Assembly (NCBI RefSeq): GCF_018252635.1
Contig: NZ_JAGTXM010000006.1
Location: 557,845 to 621,844 of the forward strand
Direction of reading: 5' to 3'
DNA: 64,000 bases
From: Citrobacter amalonaticus
Lineage (GTDB): Bacteria > Pseudomonadota > Gammaproteobacteria > Enterobacterales > Enterobacteriaceae
Shown: positions 48,578 through 63,600 of the stretch, piece after piece
How positions within the stretch are numbered: position 1 is the first letter of the stretch
How the letters are laid out: the number at the start of each line of letters is the position of its first letter
Program-made: the position numbers and the translations under genes
The notes under the pieces: model-generated
Seen by the model: the letters and a program-made list of their open reading frames with translations, nothing else
Database searches by the model: none
What the model was told of the DNA's origin: nothing

Positions 48578-48607
48578 AAAAAGGGCCAGTTTCCTGGCCC
48601 TTTTTGC
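48578..48607. terminator. Terminator of the giant adhesin gene
   Basis: AAAAAAGGGCCAG and CTGGCCCTTTTT form a long stem with a TTTC loop. It lies 15 bp beyond the adhesin stop on the minus strand. A and T runs on both sides make it bidirectional. Confidence 0.87.
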
Positions 48608-48621
48608 ACGTCTCAGATCGA

Positions 48622-51600
48622 TTACACTACGGTCAACTGGTGGTTTGCCAGCAGCGTCGCCAGATCGGTCTGCACGTTATTCAAGGTGGCGATAGTCGTG
48701 AAGTTATGCGCGTTGCCGCTGCCATCGCGGTCAATCTGGATCTCCACGTTATCGCCGTTTTGCACCACCTTCACGAAGTCGGCCAGATTGCCTGCCGCAC
48801 TGTCCAGCGTCGCCTTGTTGTTGATGTAATGTGCGCTGCCGTTGCCGGTATAGCCGTTCAGCAGTTCATGAACATCAATACGAGACGTATTCGGCGTACT
48901 TTCCCATGCGCCTACCTTGAAGCCGGTAATCACGTCATGGCCCACGCCGCCATCATCTGCCACCGAGTTGTTGATCAGACGATACAACAGCGTGTCGTGT
49001 CCGCCCTGCGAGATATTAATGGCGTCATTGCCGCCGCGACCTTCAAACACGTTACCGGCGGTGGAGCCGCTTAAGGTATCCGCCGAGTTCGAGCCGTAGA
49101 CCCCTTCGATATTGGTCAGGGTCACGGTGTTAAACCCGGTGTTCTGGGCGGTGGTTTTCGCCAAATCGACGGTCACGCCGGTATTTGCCAGCTTAAAGTC
49201 GATGACGTCGAGGCCGCCATCGGTCTGCCAGGTCGCCACATCGGAAACGAGAATGGTGCCGCCGCCGCCGTTGTAAGTGGCGCTGCCTTCTTTCGCCATC
49301 AGAATATCGTTATAGCCGGTGCCGGTGGTGGTACCGGAACCAGTGGTTCCTACGTTCAGGATATAACATTCATTGGCTTCGCCGGTGTGGATATCCCCCC
49401 AGGCGTCGCTGACCGTGGCGTTCATCTTCTTCGAGACGCCATTTTCCTGGTAAAGCAGTTCAATGCTGTAACTTTCGCTTGGATCTAACCCATAAAAACT
49501 GACGATCCCCGATGTGTTGCTACCGCTATAAGCAGCCCCATACTGTGGATTAAGAGTTTGAGTAGCGACCCGGTTGCCTTTTGAATCGTACAGATTAACG
49601 GTATTGCCGTAGTAAACGTTAAATCCTGCCTGATCCAGAATCCGAAAATGCAGTGCCGTACCTTTTTCAACGGTATTGGTATTATTGGTAATAAAAGGAT
49701 AATTAGTACTACCAACGGTCAGAATATCCTCGTCGCCATCCCAGTCATAATCGAAAGCCACCAGAGCAAGTACTCCATCGGCAGTAGCTGCACTAGTTAT
49801 TGTACTAACAGTAAAGTTTTTGCCATCGCCGCTGTTGGTTAAAAGCTGAAATTTATTAGAACTACTTGATTTAATAATGTCCATATAGCCGTCATGGTTC
49901 CAGTCGACCAGATAGGCTACGGTATTGGTATTTGCGCCGGTAATATTTACGCCTGTGGTTACCAGGGTTCCGTCACCATTATTTAAAAAGATTGCATTGG
50001 ATGACCCCTTACTGCTCTGGGTATAGAGATCCATATAGCCATCATTATTAAAATCCGCCCAGAACAACCCTCGCGAAGAACTGGAACTGGTGGCCGTCGC
50101 ACTGGTAGCAAAAAAGTCATCAATGGACTGCCCCCAGGTAAAGGTGCCATCCCCATTATTGATTAACGCGGAGTAGGCGTAGGCGTTGCCATTATAGGTT
50201 TGTGCCGCGATATCCACTTTACCGTCATTATCCAGATCCACCGCAGAGACATAGGTTCCCATAGTAATACTGGTGACCTGAGTATCCGTCGCGGCCTTCG
50301 CTGTCGAGCCGGTGCTGGTTGACAACGACAGTGTGCCGTTAGTGTTATTGATCCAGTAAGCACCACTGCTGTTACTGCTCTTGGTTGCCACGCCATCCAG
50401 ATAACCATCGCCGTTTTTATCAAAAACCACCATAGCACCGCCATAGATTGCGGCAGATAAGTTTGTATATCCTGATATACTTTTTGACCAGCTCAGGCCA
50501 CCAGGATTACCGCCCATATAAAGCAAATCTGTCACACCATTACGGTCAAAGTCAGCAAATATATTGATAGTGGTTTGATAGCCCGGCGGCGGCATGCTAT
50601 AACCAGGTGCTTTTGTCGGGTCGGTGAATTTATACAGACAGCCAGTGTTAATATACCACGATCCGTCGCTGTTCAGGGTATATGAAAGCGCGGTAAGTCC
50701 AACTGAACCCAGTGTAAAAGTTGGCGTTACGAGATTTTGTTCCGTCACCGTCCCCGTTGCTATCGGACCCGTGGTATCTCCAATAATGGTTTTCACCGCA
50801 GTGGATACGGTATAGCCGCCTGTGGCGGCACTCGGGAACGCATCCGCATCCGGGATTTGCAGGTACCAGGTCTTGTTGGCGATATCCACGACTACCGTGC
50901 CATCCTTCGAGGTGTAGGTCTTGTTGTTGACCTTCACTTCCAGATAGAACGACGCTAAAAAATCACCGCCGGTAGTATCAAGGGTACCGGTAATCAGCGG
51001 CGTTTTATCCGTGGTGGTCTGGGCGGTGACAAGCGCTTTCACACCCGGAACCGGTTTGTAGACGATATTAAAATCGGTTGAGGCCACCCCCATATTCCCG
51101 GCATCATCCATTACCGTCGCTTTATAGTGATAAGTGTTGGCCGCCAGCATCGCCAGATCATCGCTAAAACTCCAACTGGTGCCGGTCACCGTGGCGTAAC
51201 CGATCAGGACCCCGTCGCGTAAAATCCCCACCCGCTCACCCGCGGCCAGTACCTGGTTCAGCGTACCGTTTAACTTCGGCGTTGGGTCGTCGGTGGTTGT
51301 GCCAGTGCCATAGTTGCCCTTTGCTGTCCCCACATCGTCAGTATAGTTACTGACTGAAGCGGTTTTGGTCGGCGCGGTGGTGTCGACGGTCACTTTCTGC
51401 ATTAACGCATTGCTGATATTACCCACATCATCCGTTATGCGGATTTTGTAGAAATAATCCCCATCGTCCAGGGTGCGCGGGTCGGCGTAATGCCAGTGGG
51501 TGTCATCGTCCATGGTGACCTTCACCCAACTGAATCCACCATCTACCGAGATTTCCGCCCATTCATTATCCGCCAGTACGCCACTCAGGGTGCCGTACAT

Positions 51601-54600
51601 CGTAATCGATGTATCATTGGTGATGAAATCACTGTCGCTGATGCCGGTATCTTCATCAATGCCGGTGACAGCCGGCGTGACATCAGAAAGCTGGGTATCC
51701 ACCACCACGGTGACGTCTTGGTCTGCGGTGGCGCTGATATTTCCCGCGAGATCGACAATCTGCACTTTATAAGTATGCGAGCCATCAGTCAGCGTCCGGC
51801 TGTCGATATAGCTCCAGTCAGTGTCCGTGCAGGCGACATTGACCCAGGTTGCGCCATCATCCATGCTGATTTGCAACAGCTCATCGCTGGCAAGCGCCCG
51901 GCTGAGCGTGCCATTGATCGTCAGTGAGGTATCTTTGGTTTTAAAATCGGCAGCGATACCGGTGTCATCAGAAATACTGGTGATGGCTACGGTGATATCA
52001 TTGGGGGCCGCCGTATCCACGACGATCGTGCGAGCGTCATTGCCGCCCACGTTGCCAGCGGCATCGATAATGCGAACTTTGCAGTCAAAGCTGCTGGTTC
52101 TGGTGCCGCAGTCAAACTCCCAGTCCGTACCGGTCATCGTCAGCGCCTGCCAGGTTACGCCGCCGTCCAGCGAGATTTGCGCATATTCGCCTTCGCTTAG
52201 CGCATTACTGACGGTGCCGTGGACCGTCAGCGTGGTGTCGCTGGTAATAAAGTCATCATTGTAATAGCCCGTATCGGTGGTGATGCTGGCAACAGAAATG
52301 CTGGTAGTCGGCGCGGTGGTATCCACCACCACATCCTGCGCAGTCTGGCTACCGACGTTGCCGGCTTTGTCAATGACCCGTACCTGATAATGGTGGGTGC
52401 CTTCTTCCAGCGTTCTGGGATCGGAATAGCTCCAGTTAAGCCCGTCTACGGTGACCGTATTCCACGTGACGCCATTATCGAGGCTGATTTGCACCACATC
52501 ATTCGACCCTAATGCCGCACTCAGGGAACCATTAATCACCAGCGAGGTATCGCTGGTTAAGAAGTCGCTGGTGCTGACGCCCCGGTCTTCGGTGATGGAA
52601 TCAATAGAGACGATCTGTGTCGGCGCTACGGTATCGACAATAATCGTCTCCTTCACGGTTACGGTGTTGCCGATGCTGTTGGTGATGGAGGCGCTGATTT
52701 CATAGCTACCGTCAGTCAGCGCAGCAAGATCAATATCACTGACATCCACAGTCCAGATACCGTCCGACACGACTGCCGTGTAGGTTTTTCCGTTCAGCGT
52801 AATGGTCACCACGCTGTCGTCTTCCGCGTCGGTGGTGCCGCTGATGTGCTGCGTGGCGGCAAGTTCGGACGCGTTGACCCGGTTATCGCCGGTGAAAGGA
52901 TCGATTTCCAGGGTAGCAGTAAGATCACTCACTCCGATCATCACGATGGCCGTATCAGATTTGTTGCCGGCTTTATCGCTGACGACGGCGGTGATGGGGT
53001 AATACCCGTCGCTCAGGTTAGTAAATTCAGACGCCGGGATATCCACCGCCCAGGTGCCGTCGGGTGACACAATGGCTGAATAGCTATTGCCATTGTTAAA
53101 TTTCACCGTCACGGTTTGCCCCTCTTCAGCCGTGGTCACGCCGCCGACATGAATGCCGCTTACCTGCTCAGCCATGTTGACCACATTGTCATCGCCCGCC
53201 ACGTTGGCGGCAAAAGCGATGGTGGGGGCGATCACGTCCATCGAGATAGCGCGCCCGGCGGAACCGTGGTTGCCGATCGCGTTATCCACCTTCGCGACGA
53301 TACGGTAATTACCATCGGTAAAGGCGTTCAGGTCCGCGCCGGGAACGGTGACGCTCCATTTGCCATCGCTGGTGACGGTGGCGGTGTAGGTTTTCTCGAA
53401 TTCCGTTCCTTCGCCGAGGATCACCATGACGGTTTTGCCGGCAGGCGCATCCGTGGTCCCGGAAATAATCTGCGATTTGTTATGCTCGGCTTTATTCACG
53501 AAATCATCACCCGTGAAGGCATCAATGGCGATGGCCGGTTTACTGTCATCCACCTTCACATTGCGGCTGCCGGTTCCTTCGTTACCGGCTTTATCGGTAA
53601 TGGTGGCGGTGACGGTATAATCGCCACTCTCGATACTGGCGATATTGCCCTGAGGAATATTCAGCGACCATTTCCCGCTGGCGTCCAGCGTCGTGGTATA
53701 GCTTTGCGTAAACGTCCCGTTAGTGAAAACGACGGTCACGGTTTGTCCCGCTTCAGAGACCGATCCCGTTCCGGTGAGCGTCAAACCGTCTGTATCCGCC
53801 CGCTCGTCATCATTGATCACGTTATCCGTCGCGATGGTATCGACCGTGACGAGCGGTTTTGAGGTATCGACAATCACTTTGACCTGGGTGGCATGACCAA
53901 TATTGCCATGCCCGTCGTCAATGGACGCATCCACCAACACCTCGCCATCGGCTAAGCCTTTCACCACGGCGGCGCTGACGGAAACCGACCAGGTGCCGTC
54001 CGCCTGTACGGTGGTTTTATAGCTGGCGCCATTAAAGACTAAGGTGATCTCCGCGCCTTCTTCGGCATCCAGCGTGCGACCGGTAATCACCAGATTTCCA
54101 GAACTCTTGTGTTCAACCGCGTTGATATAGTTATCTTCCGATACCGGATCGATAAAGACCTGCGGCGGCGCGATACGCACATTCACCTGCGGTATTGGAT
54201 TGGTGACCCCCGGGTTGCCTGATTTATCGCTCACTTCGGCTTTCACGTCGTAGTAACCATTCGACAGTTCAGCGAGGTCCGCAACCGGGACGCTGACCGA
54301 CCATGTTCCGTCTGTATTCACCGTGGCGGTGTAGGTGAGCTCATTAAAGGTCACCGTGATGGTTTGCCCGGCCGCATCCTGCGAAGCGGTACCGCTGATC
54401 ACCAATGGCTGTCCCAGTTCGGTTGCGATCAGTACATTATCACCGGTGATCGGGTTGATCAGCACGGTTGGCGGCATCGGATCGTACGTAAACAGACGGG
54501 CGTCAATTGCCGTATTGCCGGATCCGCTGCTCAGTTCCACCGCAATGATATTGCTGTTACCTTCCTTCAGTCCGGTTAAATCTTCCTGCGGAATGGTGAA

Positions 54601-57600
54601 GGTCCAGTAACCATAGGCCTGGTTTTCTGGGTTGGATACGTTGGCGGTGTACTCTTTTCCGTTAAACGTGATGGTGACTGTGTCGCCATTCGCGGCATTA
54701 TAGGTCGAGCCGGTGATTTTCAATCCCGCCGCGTCGGCGGCTTCGGCGGCGTTAACGATGTTATCAGCGGTTACCGGATCGATTGTAATTGCCACCTGGT
54801 TCAGGTTGACGACGGCGGTCGCCGTTTCAGCGTCCGACATGTTGCCGTAGGCATCTTTACCGGTAGCGGTAACCGTGATGGTGGCGTTGTTTTCCCACAG
54901 CGTGACGTCGGCCTGCGGAATTACCGCCATCCAGGTTTTACCGTCTTCCTGCACGGTGCCGTAGTAGGTTTTGCTGGTGGTACCGTCGCTGACTACAACG
55001 GTAATCACATCGCCGGAGGCCAGGTTCTGGGCGCTGCCGCTGATAATGAGCGACTGCGCATGTTCCAGTTTGTTCACCACGCCGTCGCCGGACAGCGTGT
55101 CCACCGTGATGATCGGCGTGCGGATCGCGACGCCGAAATCATGGGTGTAATTCTCGCTGATGTTGCCGTGGTTGTCCGTGACCGTCACGGTCACGGTATT
55201 TTTGCCGTTATTCAGATCGCCCAGATCGGCGCTGGGTACGTTGACCGACCAGGTCATATCGGCATTGACCGTGGTGGTGTACGTTTTCCCGTTCAGCGTG
55301 ACCGTGATGGTATCGCCTGCCGCGCCGTTAATAACTTTGCCGTAAATCTGCTGATCGCTCGCTGCTTCGGTGCTATTGATAATGTTATCGCTGGTGACAT
55401 TACTGATGACGACCACCGGGGTTTGCGTGTCCACCAGAATGGTTTTCGAGGTGGTCGACGTGTTGCCGCTGGCGTCTTTTGCAATGACATGCACGGTATA
55501 GCTGCCGTCCGCTAATGATGCCAGATCGCTTGCCGGGATCGTCAGCGACCAGGCGCCGCCGTTGGCTTCGGCATTGTAGGTTTTACCGTTCAGCGTCACG
55601 GTAATCACCGCGCCGTCTTCCAGATCGGTGGAGCCCTGAATAATGAACGGCGTCTGTTTTTCAACTTTATTGAGCACATCGTCGCTACCGGCGGATGTGG
55701 TTGAGATAGCGATAACCGGCGCAATGGTGTCTACTTTAATCGCATGCTCCGCCTGGGCCGCCGGGTTGCCCGCCGCGTCCATGGCATTCGCCGTAAAGGT
55801 GAAATCGCCGTTAGCCAGCGCCCGGATGGTTTTGGCATCCAGACCAATGGCCCAGTCGCCTACGTCATCCACGGAGGTGACAAAGGTTTTGCTGTAGCCG
55901 TTCGGTCCACTCAGCTTCACCACCACTACCGTGCCTTCCGCCAGACCCGTTGAGGTACCGGACACGACCTGCGCCAGTTCGTGTTCAGCGGTATTGATGA
56001 TGTCGTCACTGAACAACCAGTCTTCAAAGGCGAGGGTCGGGGCCTGGGTGTCCACGGTGACTTTTGCCGTGTTCGTCCCAATGTTACCCGCATCATCACT
56101 GACGCTGGCTTTTATATTCTGAACACCATCGGTTAATGCGCTGACGTCGGCGGCGGGTATGGAGACAGTCCATTTACCCTGGGCATCGGTCAACGCCGTA
56201 TAGGTTTTACCATTGAGTTCAATGGAAACCGTTTTGCCTTCGCCCACATCGGACGTACCAGAAATCACTACCGATGCGCTGTGTTCCGCCTGATTGATAA
56301 TGTTATCGACGGCAATCGGGTCGATGGTAATCAGCGGCGCCTTGCTGTCTATAATGGCATCCTGGCTGGCGTCAGCCCGGTTGCCCGCTTTATTGACGAC
56401 GCTCACCTCGACGGTGACGTTGCCGTCAAGCAGGGCGGTCATATCTGACGCGGAGACGTCGACCTTCCATGCGCCCGTCGCATCCACTTTAGTGGTGTAA
56501 CTTTTACCACCGAACTTCACGACGACCGTACAGCCCGCTTCAACGCCGATGGTCGCCCCGGTCAGCGTTAATGTTGCCGCTTTTTCCGCCGCGTTGATGT
56601 AGTTGTCCTGGGCGATCGGATTAATGGTGATGGCCGGGCCGTCTAAATCGACGGTGATATCTTTGGCGACGGTGGTGGTGTTGCCCACTGCGTTATTCAC
56701 CGACGCCGTGATTTCTACGCTGCCTGCGGGCCATTCGCTGACCTCATCCGCGGTAAAGGCCACCTGCCATTTGCCGTCTGCTTGCACCACGGCTTCGTGA
56801 GCTACGCCATCGATCGTAATGGTGACGATACTGCCAGCCGTGACATTGCTGCAGGTCCCCTGAATCACCACGGCGGCGTTGTGTTCCAGCGCGTTAATCA
56901 CGTTATCGCCGGAAACGGTGCCAATCACCAGCTCCGGCAGACCGGCATCAATAATGATATTGAGCGATGCCGAGCCTGTATTTCCGGAAGCGGTTTGCAC
57001 GTCGGCAGTAATGGTTTTTTCGCCATCGCCCAGCGACTGGATATCTTTCGCCGCAATGCTGACGCTCCAGCTCAGATCGCTTTGTACAACGGCTTCGTAA
57101 GTATGCGTGCCAACATGGATAACGAGGGTATCGCCCGCTTTGACATTCTGCGCGTGACCAGACAGCGTTTGATCCACCAGGGCTTCCGCCACATTGACAA
57201 TGTTGTCGGTGGCGAAATTATCAAAGGTAATGACCGGCAGATTTTTATCCACCGTTACGGTATGGCTGGTGGCGTTACTGTTCTGATACTCGTCCTTCAC
57301 GCTGGCGGTCACGGTGATTTCACCGCTTGCCAGGGCGTTAAGATCGATAACCGGTACCGTGACGCTCCATTTTCCGTCGGTCACCGTCGCGTTCCAGGTT
57401 TTACCGCCGATACTGACGACAACCGGCGAGCCATCTGCCGCGTTGCTGGTGCCGCTTATCACCACCGGTTTACCGGCTTCGGCGGCATTGATGATGTCAT
57501 CTCCTGCCACGGTGTTGATGGTCACTTCCGGCAGTGTCGGAATAACATTAATGATTTTTTCCGTTGTGGCGCTGTTGCCTGCTTTATCAGCGATCGTCAC

Positions 57601-60600
57601 CTTCAGGCTGTTTTCGCCTTCAGGCAGCGCGCTAATAACGCTGGCAGGTACACCGACGGTCCATTTACCCTCGGCGTCCACGGTGGTCGTGTATGTTTTC
57701 GCGCCAATTTGCAGGGTGACAAGATCGCCTTCGGTAGAGTCTTTACTGCTACCGCTAATAATCAGGTTGGTATGTTGCTCAATGGTGTTGATAACGTCAT
57801 CGCCCGCCACGACGTCAAAGGTTGCCGTAGGTGCGACGAGATCAAAACTCAGTGTACTGGATGAGGTTCCTTTGTTGCCGTAGCGGTCATAAGCATTCAC
57901 CGTCACCGTCTGGTCGCTATGGGTAAGCGCTTCAACATCGGCGGCAGGCACGGTCAGCGACCAGGTGCCATCCGCTTTCGCGGTGGTGGAATACGTTTTA
58001 CCGTTTAACACCACTTCCACCTTACAACCCGCCGGTACACCCGTAGTACCGTTTATCACTAACGGTTGCGTACTTTCAGCAATATTAATAATGCTGTCGC
58101 CGCCCGCCATGGTGATGATTTGCACTGTCGGAAGGTCTGTCGCGACCAGGACCGCCCGTGAGGAGGAACAGTCTTCGCCTTTGGCATTTTTAGCCGTGGC
58201 GTCAACCATTACTACGCCGTTTTCCAGACTGATCATATCCGTTGCGCTGACGGTGATGCTCCAGGTGCCATCGGCTTTCACGACGGCCTGGTAAGCCTTG
58301 CCCGCAAAGGTGATATCCACTAACTGATTGGCTTCAATGCCCGTGGTTTTCCCGCTGATCACCAGCATCTCACCTTTTTCAGCAGCGTTAATCACGTTAT
58401 CTGTAGCAATACGATTAATGACAATCGCCACCGCGCTGTTATCCACGGTGATGTTATGGGTGCCGGTTATCGTCTGGTTATCCGCGCTGACGGCGGTGAC
58501 AATAATCTCCTCGGTGCCGGTCCACAGCGCCACGTCGGCGGCGGGCACGTCCACGGCCCACAGGTTACCTGCCTGAACCACGGCGGTATAGTCTTTACCG
58601 TTGATGCTCACGGTGATCTGCGTGCCAATGTCCAGACCGGTACAGGCGCCCGCAATGGCGACGTTTTCCTGCATCTCGATGGCGTTGATAACATCATCGC
58701 CCGTGACTTTCATGATGTAGATACCCGGCAGGCCCGCCTGAATGGAAATATCATGGGCGGCGGTTCCGGTGTTGCCCCTGGTGTTGGTGACTTCCACGGA
58801 AATGCTGTGCGGGCCCTCGCCGAGCTCTTTCAGGTCGGCTGCGCTGATCCTGACGCTCCACTTCAGGTCGGTCCCGACGGTGGCGGTGTAGTCATGGGTA
58901 CCCACATGGATAATCACCGTATCACCGGCGCTGGCGCCGCTGACTTTACCGCTCAGCAGTTGGTCTTTGCCGATTTCGGTTTCATCAATAATGTTGTCGC
59001 CGCAGAACGTGTTAATCGTGATTACGGGCAGCCGGGTGTCAACGGTGAGCGTGTTGACCACGCGCGTTTCATTGCCGCTCTCATCCGTCACTGCTACCAG
59101 AACATTGCTTTTACCTTCCGGCAATGCCGCAACGGCGTCTGCAGGTAGCGTTACTGACCAGTTTCCTTCACTGTCCGCGACAGTCTGCCAGGTTGTGCCA
59201 TTCAGCGTGATGCTGACCGTGGCGCCGGGCTGATCGCAGGTGCCGGTGATAACCGCGGTACCGTTTTTTTCCGTGGCGTTGATAATGTCATCGCCAGCGA
59301 TTTTATTCATATCAAGCTCAGGCGGCGTTAAATCGACAGTCAATGTTTTCTCCGCCGTCGCGCTATTGCCTGCCTTATCGCTGATTTTTGCGCTGATACT
59401 GATGTCATTGGCTTGCGGAAGTGCGGCGATATCGTCCGCGCTGACGATGGTTTGCCAGTTGCCGTCAGCATCGGTCCACGCGAAGTACTCTTTGCCGTTC
59501 AGGGTGACGGTGACTTTCGTTCCTTCTTCTACACCGGTGGTTTTGCCGGTAATAATCTGTGTCGTGCTGTGCTCGTTGATATTCAAAATGTCGTCAACAG
59601 CGATATTTATGATCTCAATGGTGGGAGCCGTGGTGTCGACCGTGAGCGTGCGGCTACTTTCTCCTGTGTTGCCGTGTGAATTAGTCACTGACGCGTCAAT
59701 CACCAGCGCGCCGTCAGCATAGTCAGCCAGATCCTCTGCAGCGATTGTGATTTCCCAGGTGAGGTCCGCTTTCACTTCCACGGGTTCGCCGTAAGCAACG
59801 CCATTAATGAATACCGTGACTTTATCGCCCGCTTTGGCGCCGCTCACCGTACCGCTAAGCGTCTGGTCGCTGCCTGTCTCTGCGGCGTTAAGCGTATCAT
59901 CGCCTAACGGATGAATGGTGATGGCTGGGGTTGTGAAGTCAATGATGACTGAGCCTGCGATTTGCGTGGTGTTGCCTGCCGCATCGGTGGCGACGACTGT
60001 CGCCGTCATGGTCGAGGATGCGAGCTGGGCGATAACATCCGCCGGGACCGTCACTGCCCAGATGCCGTTTGCGCATTCCGCGGTATATTCCACGCCATTG
60101 AATGTCACCTTGACGGAGATCGTATCTGCATTACAGGTTCCGGAAATTTCCAGCGCACTGTTCTGCTCGCTGAGATTGATCACACCCTCAGAGATAGCAT
60201 CAATCGTGACAACTGGCGCAACCGTATCAATCACCACTGGTTGTGTTTTCTCTGCGCTGTTTCCGGCTTTGTCCGTAACAGAGACCTTCACATCAACGGT
60301 GCCGTCACTCAGCAGCGCCAGATCGGCCGCGCTTATGCCCACACTCCAGAAATTGTCATCGTCCAGAGTGACGGTATACGTTTTATTGCCGAGCGTAATC
60401 GTCACTTTGTCGCCGGGCTCTGCGCCTGTCACGCTCCCTGAGACGATCTGCGCCTGACTGTATTCGGCGTTATTTAATGTGTTATCGCCTGCAATGGTAT
60501 TGATGGTTATCACCGGTACGACAGTATCCACGTTGATCACCAGCGTGCTGTCGGTGTGGTTACCGGCAGGGGTGGTCGTCGCGCCTGCGGTAATGGTGAT

Positions 60601-63600
60601 TTCGCCTTGCGCCAGCGCGGCCAGATCCTCAACCGGAAGGGAAATACTCCAGCTCAGATCTTCTTTAATTTCAACATCAGAATAGGTTTTATCTCCTACT
60701 TTGATTGTGATCGTATCGCCCGGTTGCAGGTTGGTGACATGACCGGAAAGGGTTTGCGCGGTTTGCGACTCGCTATAATTCAGTTGGTTATCCGTGGCAA
60801 AAGTATCAAAGGTGATCACCGGCAGTTTGGTGTCGACGGTCACTTCGTGCGTCGCCTGCGCGTGGTTCCTGTCACTGTCGATAACCATCGCCGTGATGGT
60901 CCACTCGCCATCTTCCAGCCCCTGTAGATCGATAACCGGCACCATCACTTCCCATGCGCCGTCTGCGGCAATGGCGGTATAGCTTTGGCCATCATGGAAA
61001 CTGACGATAATCACGCTGCCATCAGCCGCATCGGTAGTGCCGCTAATGGTGAGAGGCTGCTTTGTCTCCTGGGCGTTGATGATGTCGTCTCCGGCCACCG
61101 TGGTTTCGATAGTGATGGAAGGCAGTGTGGTGTTGACAGTGAAAGTCCTGGTGGACGACGCACTGTTACCTGCTTTGTCGGTAATGGTGACAGTGACGTT
61201 CTGTTCTCCGTTAGCCAGCGTAATGATTACCGATGCCGGTACGCCATAGGACCAGGTGCCGTCGTCTTCGACATAGGTTTTCCAGGTATGTCCGTCAATT
61301 GTGATTTCCACTACGTCGCCAGGTGTGGCGTTTTTGCTAGAGCCGCTGATAACCTGCAACTCACTGTGCTCAGCGTTATTGATGACGTTATCATCCGTGA
61401 CAGGGTCGATTGTCACTTCTGGCGCGACCCTATCAAACGACAGCGCGCTTTCCGTTGAGCCAGGGTTGCCGTAACGATCGGTCACCGAGACCTGCACGTT
61501 GTAGCTTTCCTCAGCACTGTCCAGCGCCTGAACATCTTCGGCGGGGACGGTGACTTGCCAGGTGCCATCTGCTTTGATAACGGTTTCGTAGTTTTGACCG
61601 TTCAGAGTGACAATGACTTTACATCCGGGCGTTGCGCTGCTGTCACCAGTGATGATCAGGCTTTGTTCATGTTCTGCAATGTTGACGACATTATCGCCGC
61701 CCGCCAGTGATGTGATATGGACATCTGGCGTGTTCAGGGAGATAAGATAGGCGCGGGCGGTGTGGCAGGTATCCCCGGCGACATTGCTGACGCTGGCGAC
61801 AACGAGCGCTGCGCCGCTTTCAAGTCCTGATAACTCCTCGGGATCGATATTCACTGACCATTTACCGTCAGCGTCAACCTGGGCGTCAAAACTCTTTCCT
61901 GCAAAGCGGATGGTCACGAACTGACCGGCTTCAATGCCCGTCGTGGCGCCGCTGAGCGTTAAGGATTCGCCTTTTTCCTTCGCGTTAATCACGTTGTCTT
62001 CGGTGATTGGATCGATGACAATCGCCGCGCCGGACAAATCAACGGTAAAGTTATGGACTTCAGTGACTTTTTCACCCGCTGCATTGGTGGCGGTTGCCAC
62101 AATGGTTTCCAGTCCGTCCCAGAGCGCGACATCCGCAGCCGGCACGGTAAGCGACCAGAGGCCGTCGGCTTCGACAGTGGCCGAATACGCTTGACCATTC
62201 ACGGTGACGGAAACTGTGGTGCCGGCCTCGTAACCTGAGCAGGAGCCGGTAATATTAACTTCGCCGCTATGTTCAATGGCATTAACGACATTATCCCCGG
62301 TGACCGGGTTGACATGCAGACCCGGCAGACCCGCCTGGACAGAGACGTCGAGCTTTCCGCTGCCGGTATTGCCACAGGCATTGGTCACTTCGGCGGTAAT
62401 AGTGGTTAACCCATCTCCCAGATCTTTGAGATCGGCGGAACTGATACTCACCTTCCAGGTGAGATCTGCCTGGACGGTGGCTGTATATTCGTGAGCGCCA
62501 ATATGGAGCGTGACGATATCACCCGCTTTCGCATGCGTAACGGTTCCGCTCAGTTCATGGGCGGAGCCAATCTCCGTGGCATCAATGATATTGTCGGTGC
62601 AGAAGGTATCAATGGCGATTCCGGGTAATTGGGTATCCACAGTAATGGTGTGGGAGGCCGTACCTTCATTACCGTCAGCATCCGTCACGGAAGCGTTAAA
62701 GGTCATTGCACCGTCTGAGAGTGTATTCACCTTCTCTGCCGGCACCGTAACGCTCCATTTGCCGTCGGCGTCGGCGATAATATCGCTGTAGGTTTGCCCG
62801 TTCAGCGAAAGACTGATCGTTGCGCCGGGCTGATCGCAGGTTCCGCTAATGGTCAGGGGCTGGCCTTTTTCCGCAACGTTGATCACATCATCTGTGGATA
62901 CGGTATCAATGGTAATGACGGGCAGGGTGGTATGAACCACAACATCCCGCGCGCTGCTTCCCTGGTTTTTCGCCGTGTCGGTCACCGTTGCTGTAACAGT
63001 GAAATCGTCGGTTAGTGCTTTGACTTCGGCTGGCGTTAACGCCACCTGCCATTTGCCATCAGTGCCTGCCACCGTTTCATAATTTTTGTCGCCAATAGTG
63101 ACGGTAATTTTGTCACCCGCCAGAGCACCGGTGGTTGAGCCGGTTATAAAGAGCGCTTCGTTGTGCTCTTTTGCGTTGACGATGTCATCACCCGCCACTT
63201 TATCGATGGTGATCACCGGGGCGCTGGTGTCGACGGTGATATCCCGTGTCGCACTACCAGTGTTGCCGTTCGCGGCAGTCACTTCGGCCGTGAGGGTGGT
63301 TTTGCCTTCGGCAATGGCGGCGAGGTCGGCCGCCGGGACGGTGACGGACCAGGTGAGGTCTGCTGCTACCGTAGCAGTGTAGTCAGTGCTGTTGAGGGTG
63401 ACTTTCACTGTGTCGCCTTCAGCAGCGTTGGTGACTTTGCCGGTAATGGTCTGGTCAGCGGCCACTTCAGCGGCGTTAAGCAGATCATCGCCAAGGGCGT
63501 TGATGGTGACCGTGGGCAGGTGTGTGCTGTCGGCGGCGACGCTGAAGTCACGGGTGACGGTGGTGGTGTTGCCGGTGGTGTCGGTGGCAAGTGCAGTGAC

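Noticed and set aside
53116-53862. 248-codon plus-strand frame and many others opposite the adhesin
   Set aside because: These arise because the repeated minus-strand codons avoid stops on the other strand; they repeat with the Ig units and have no independent features.
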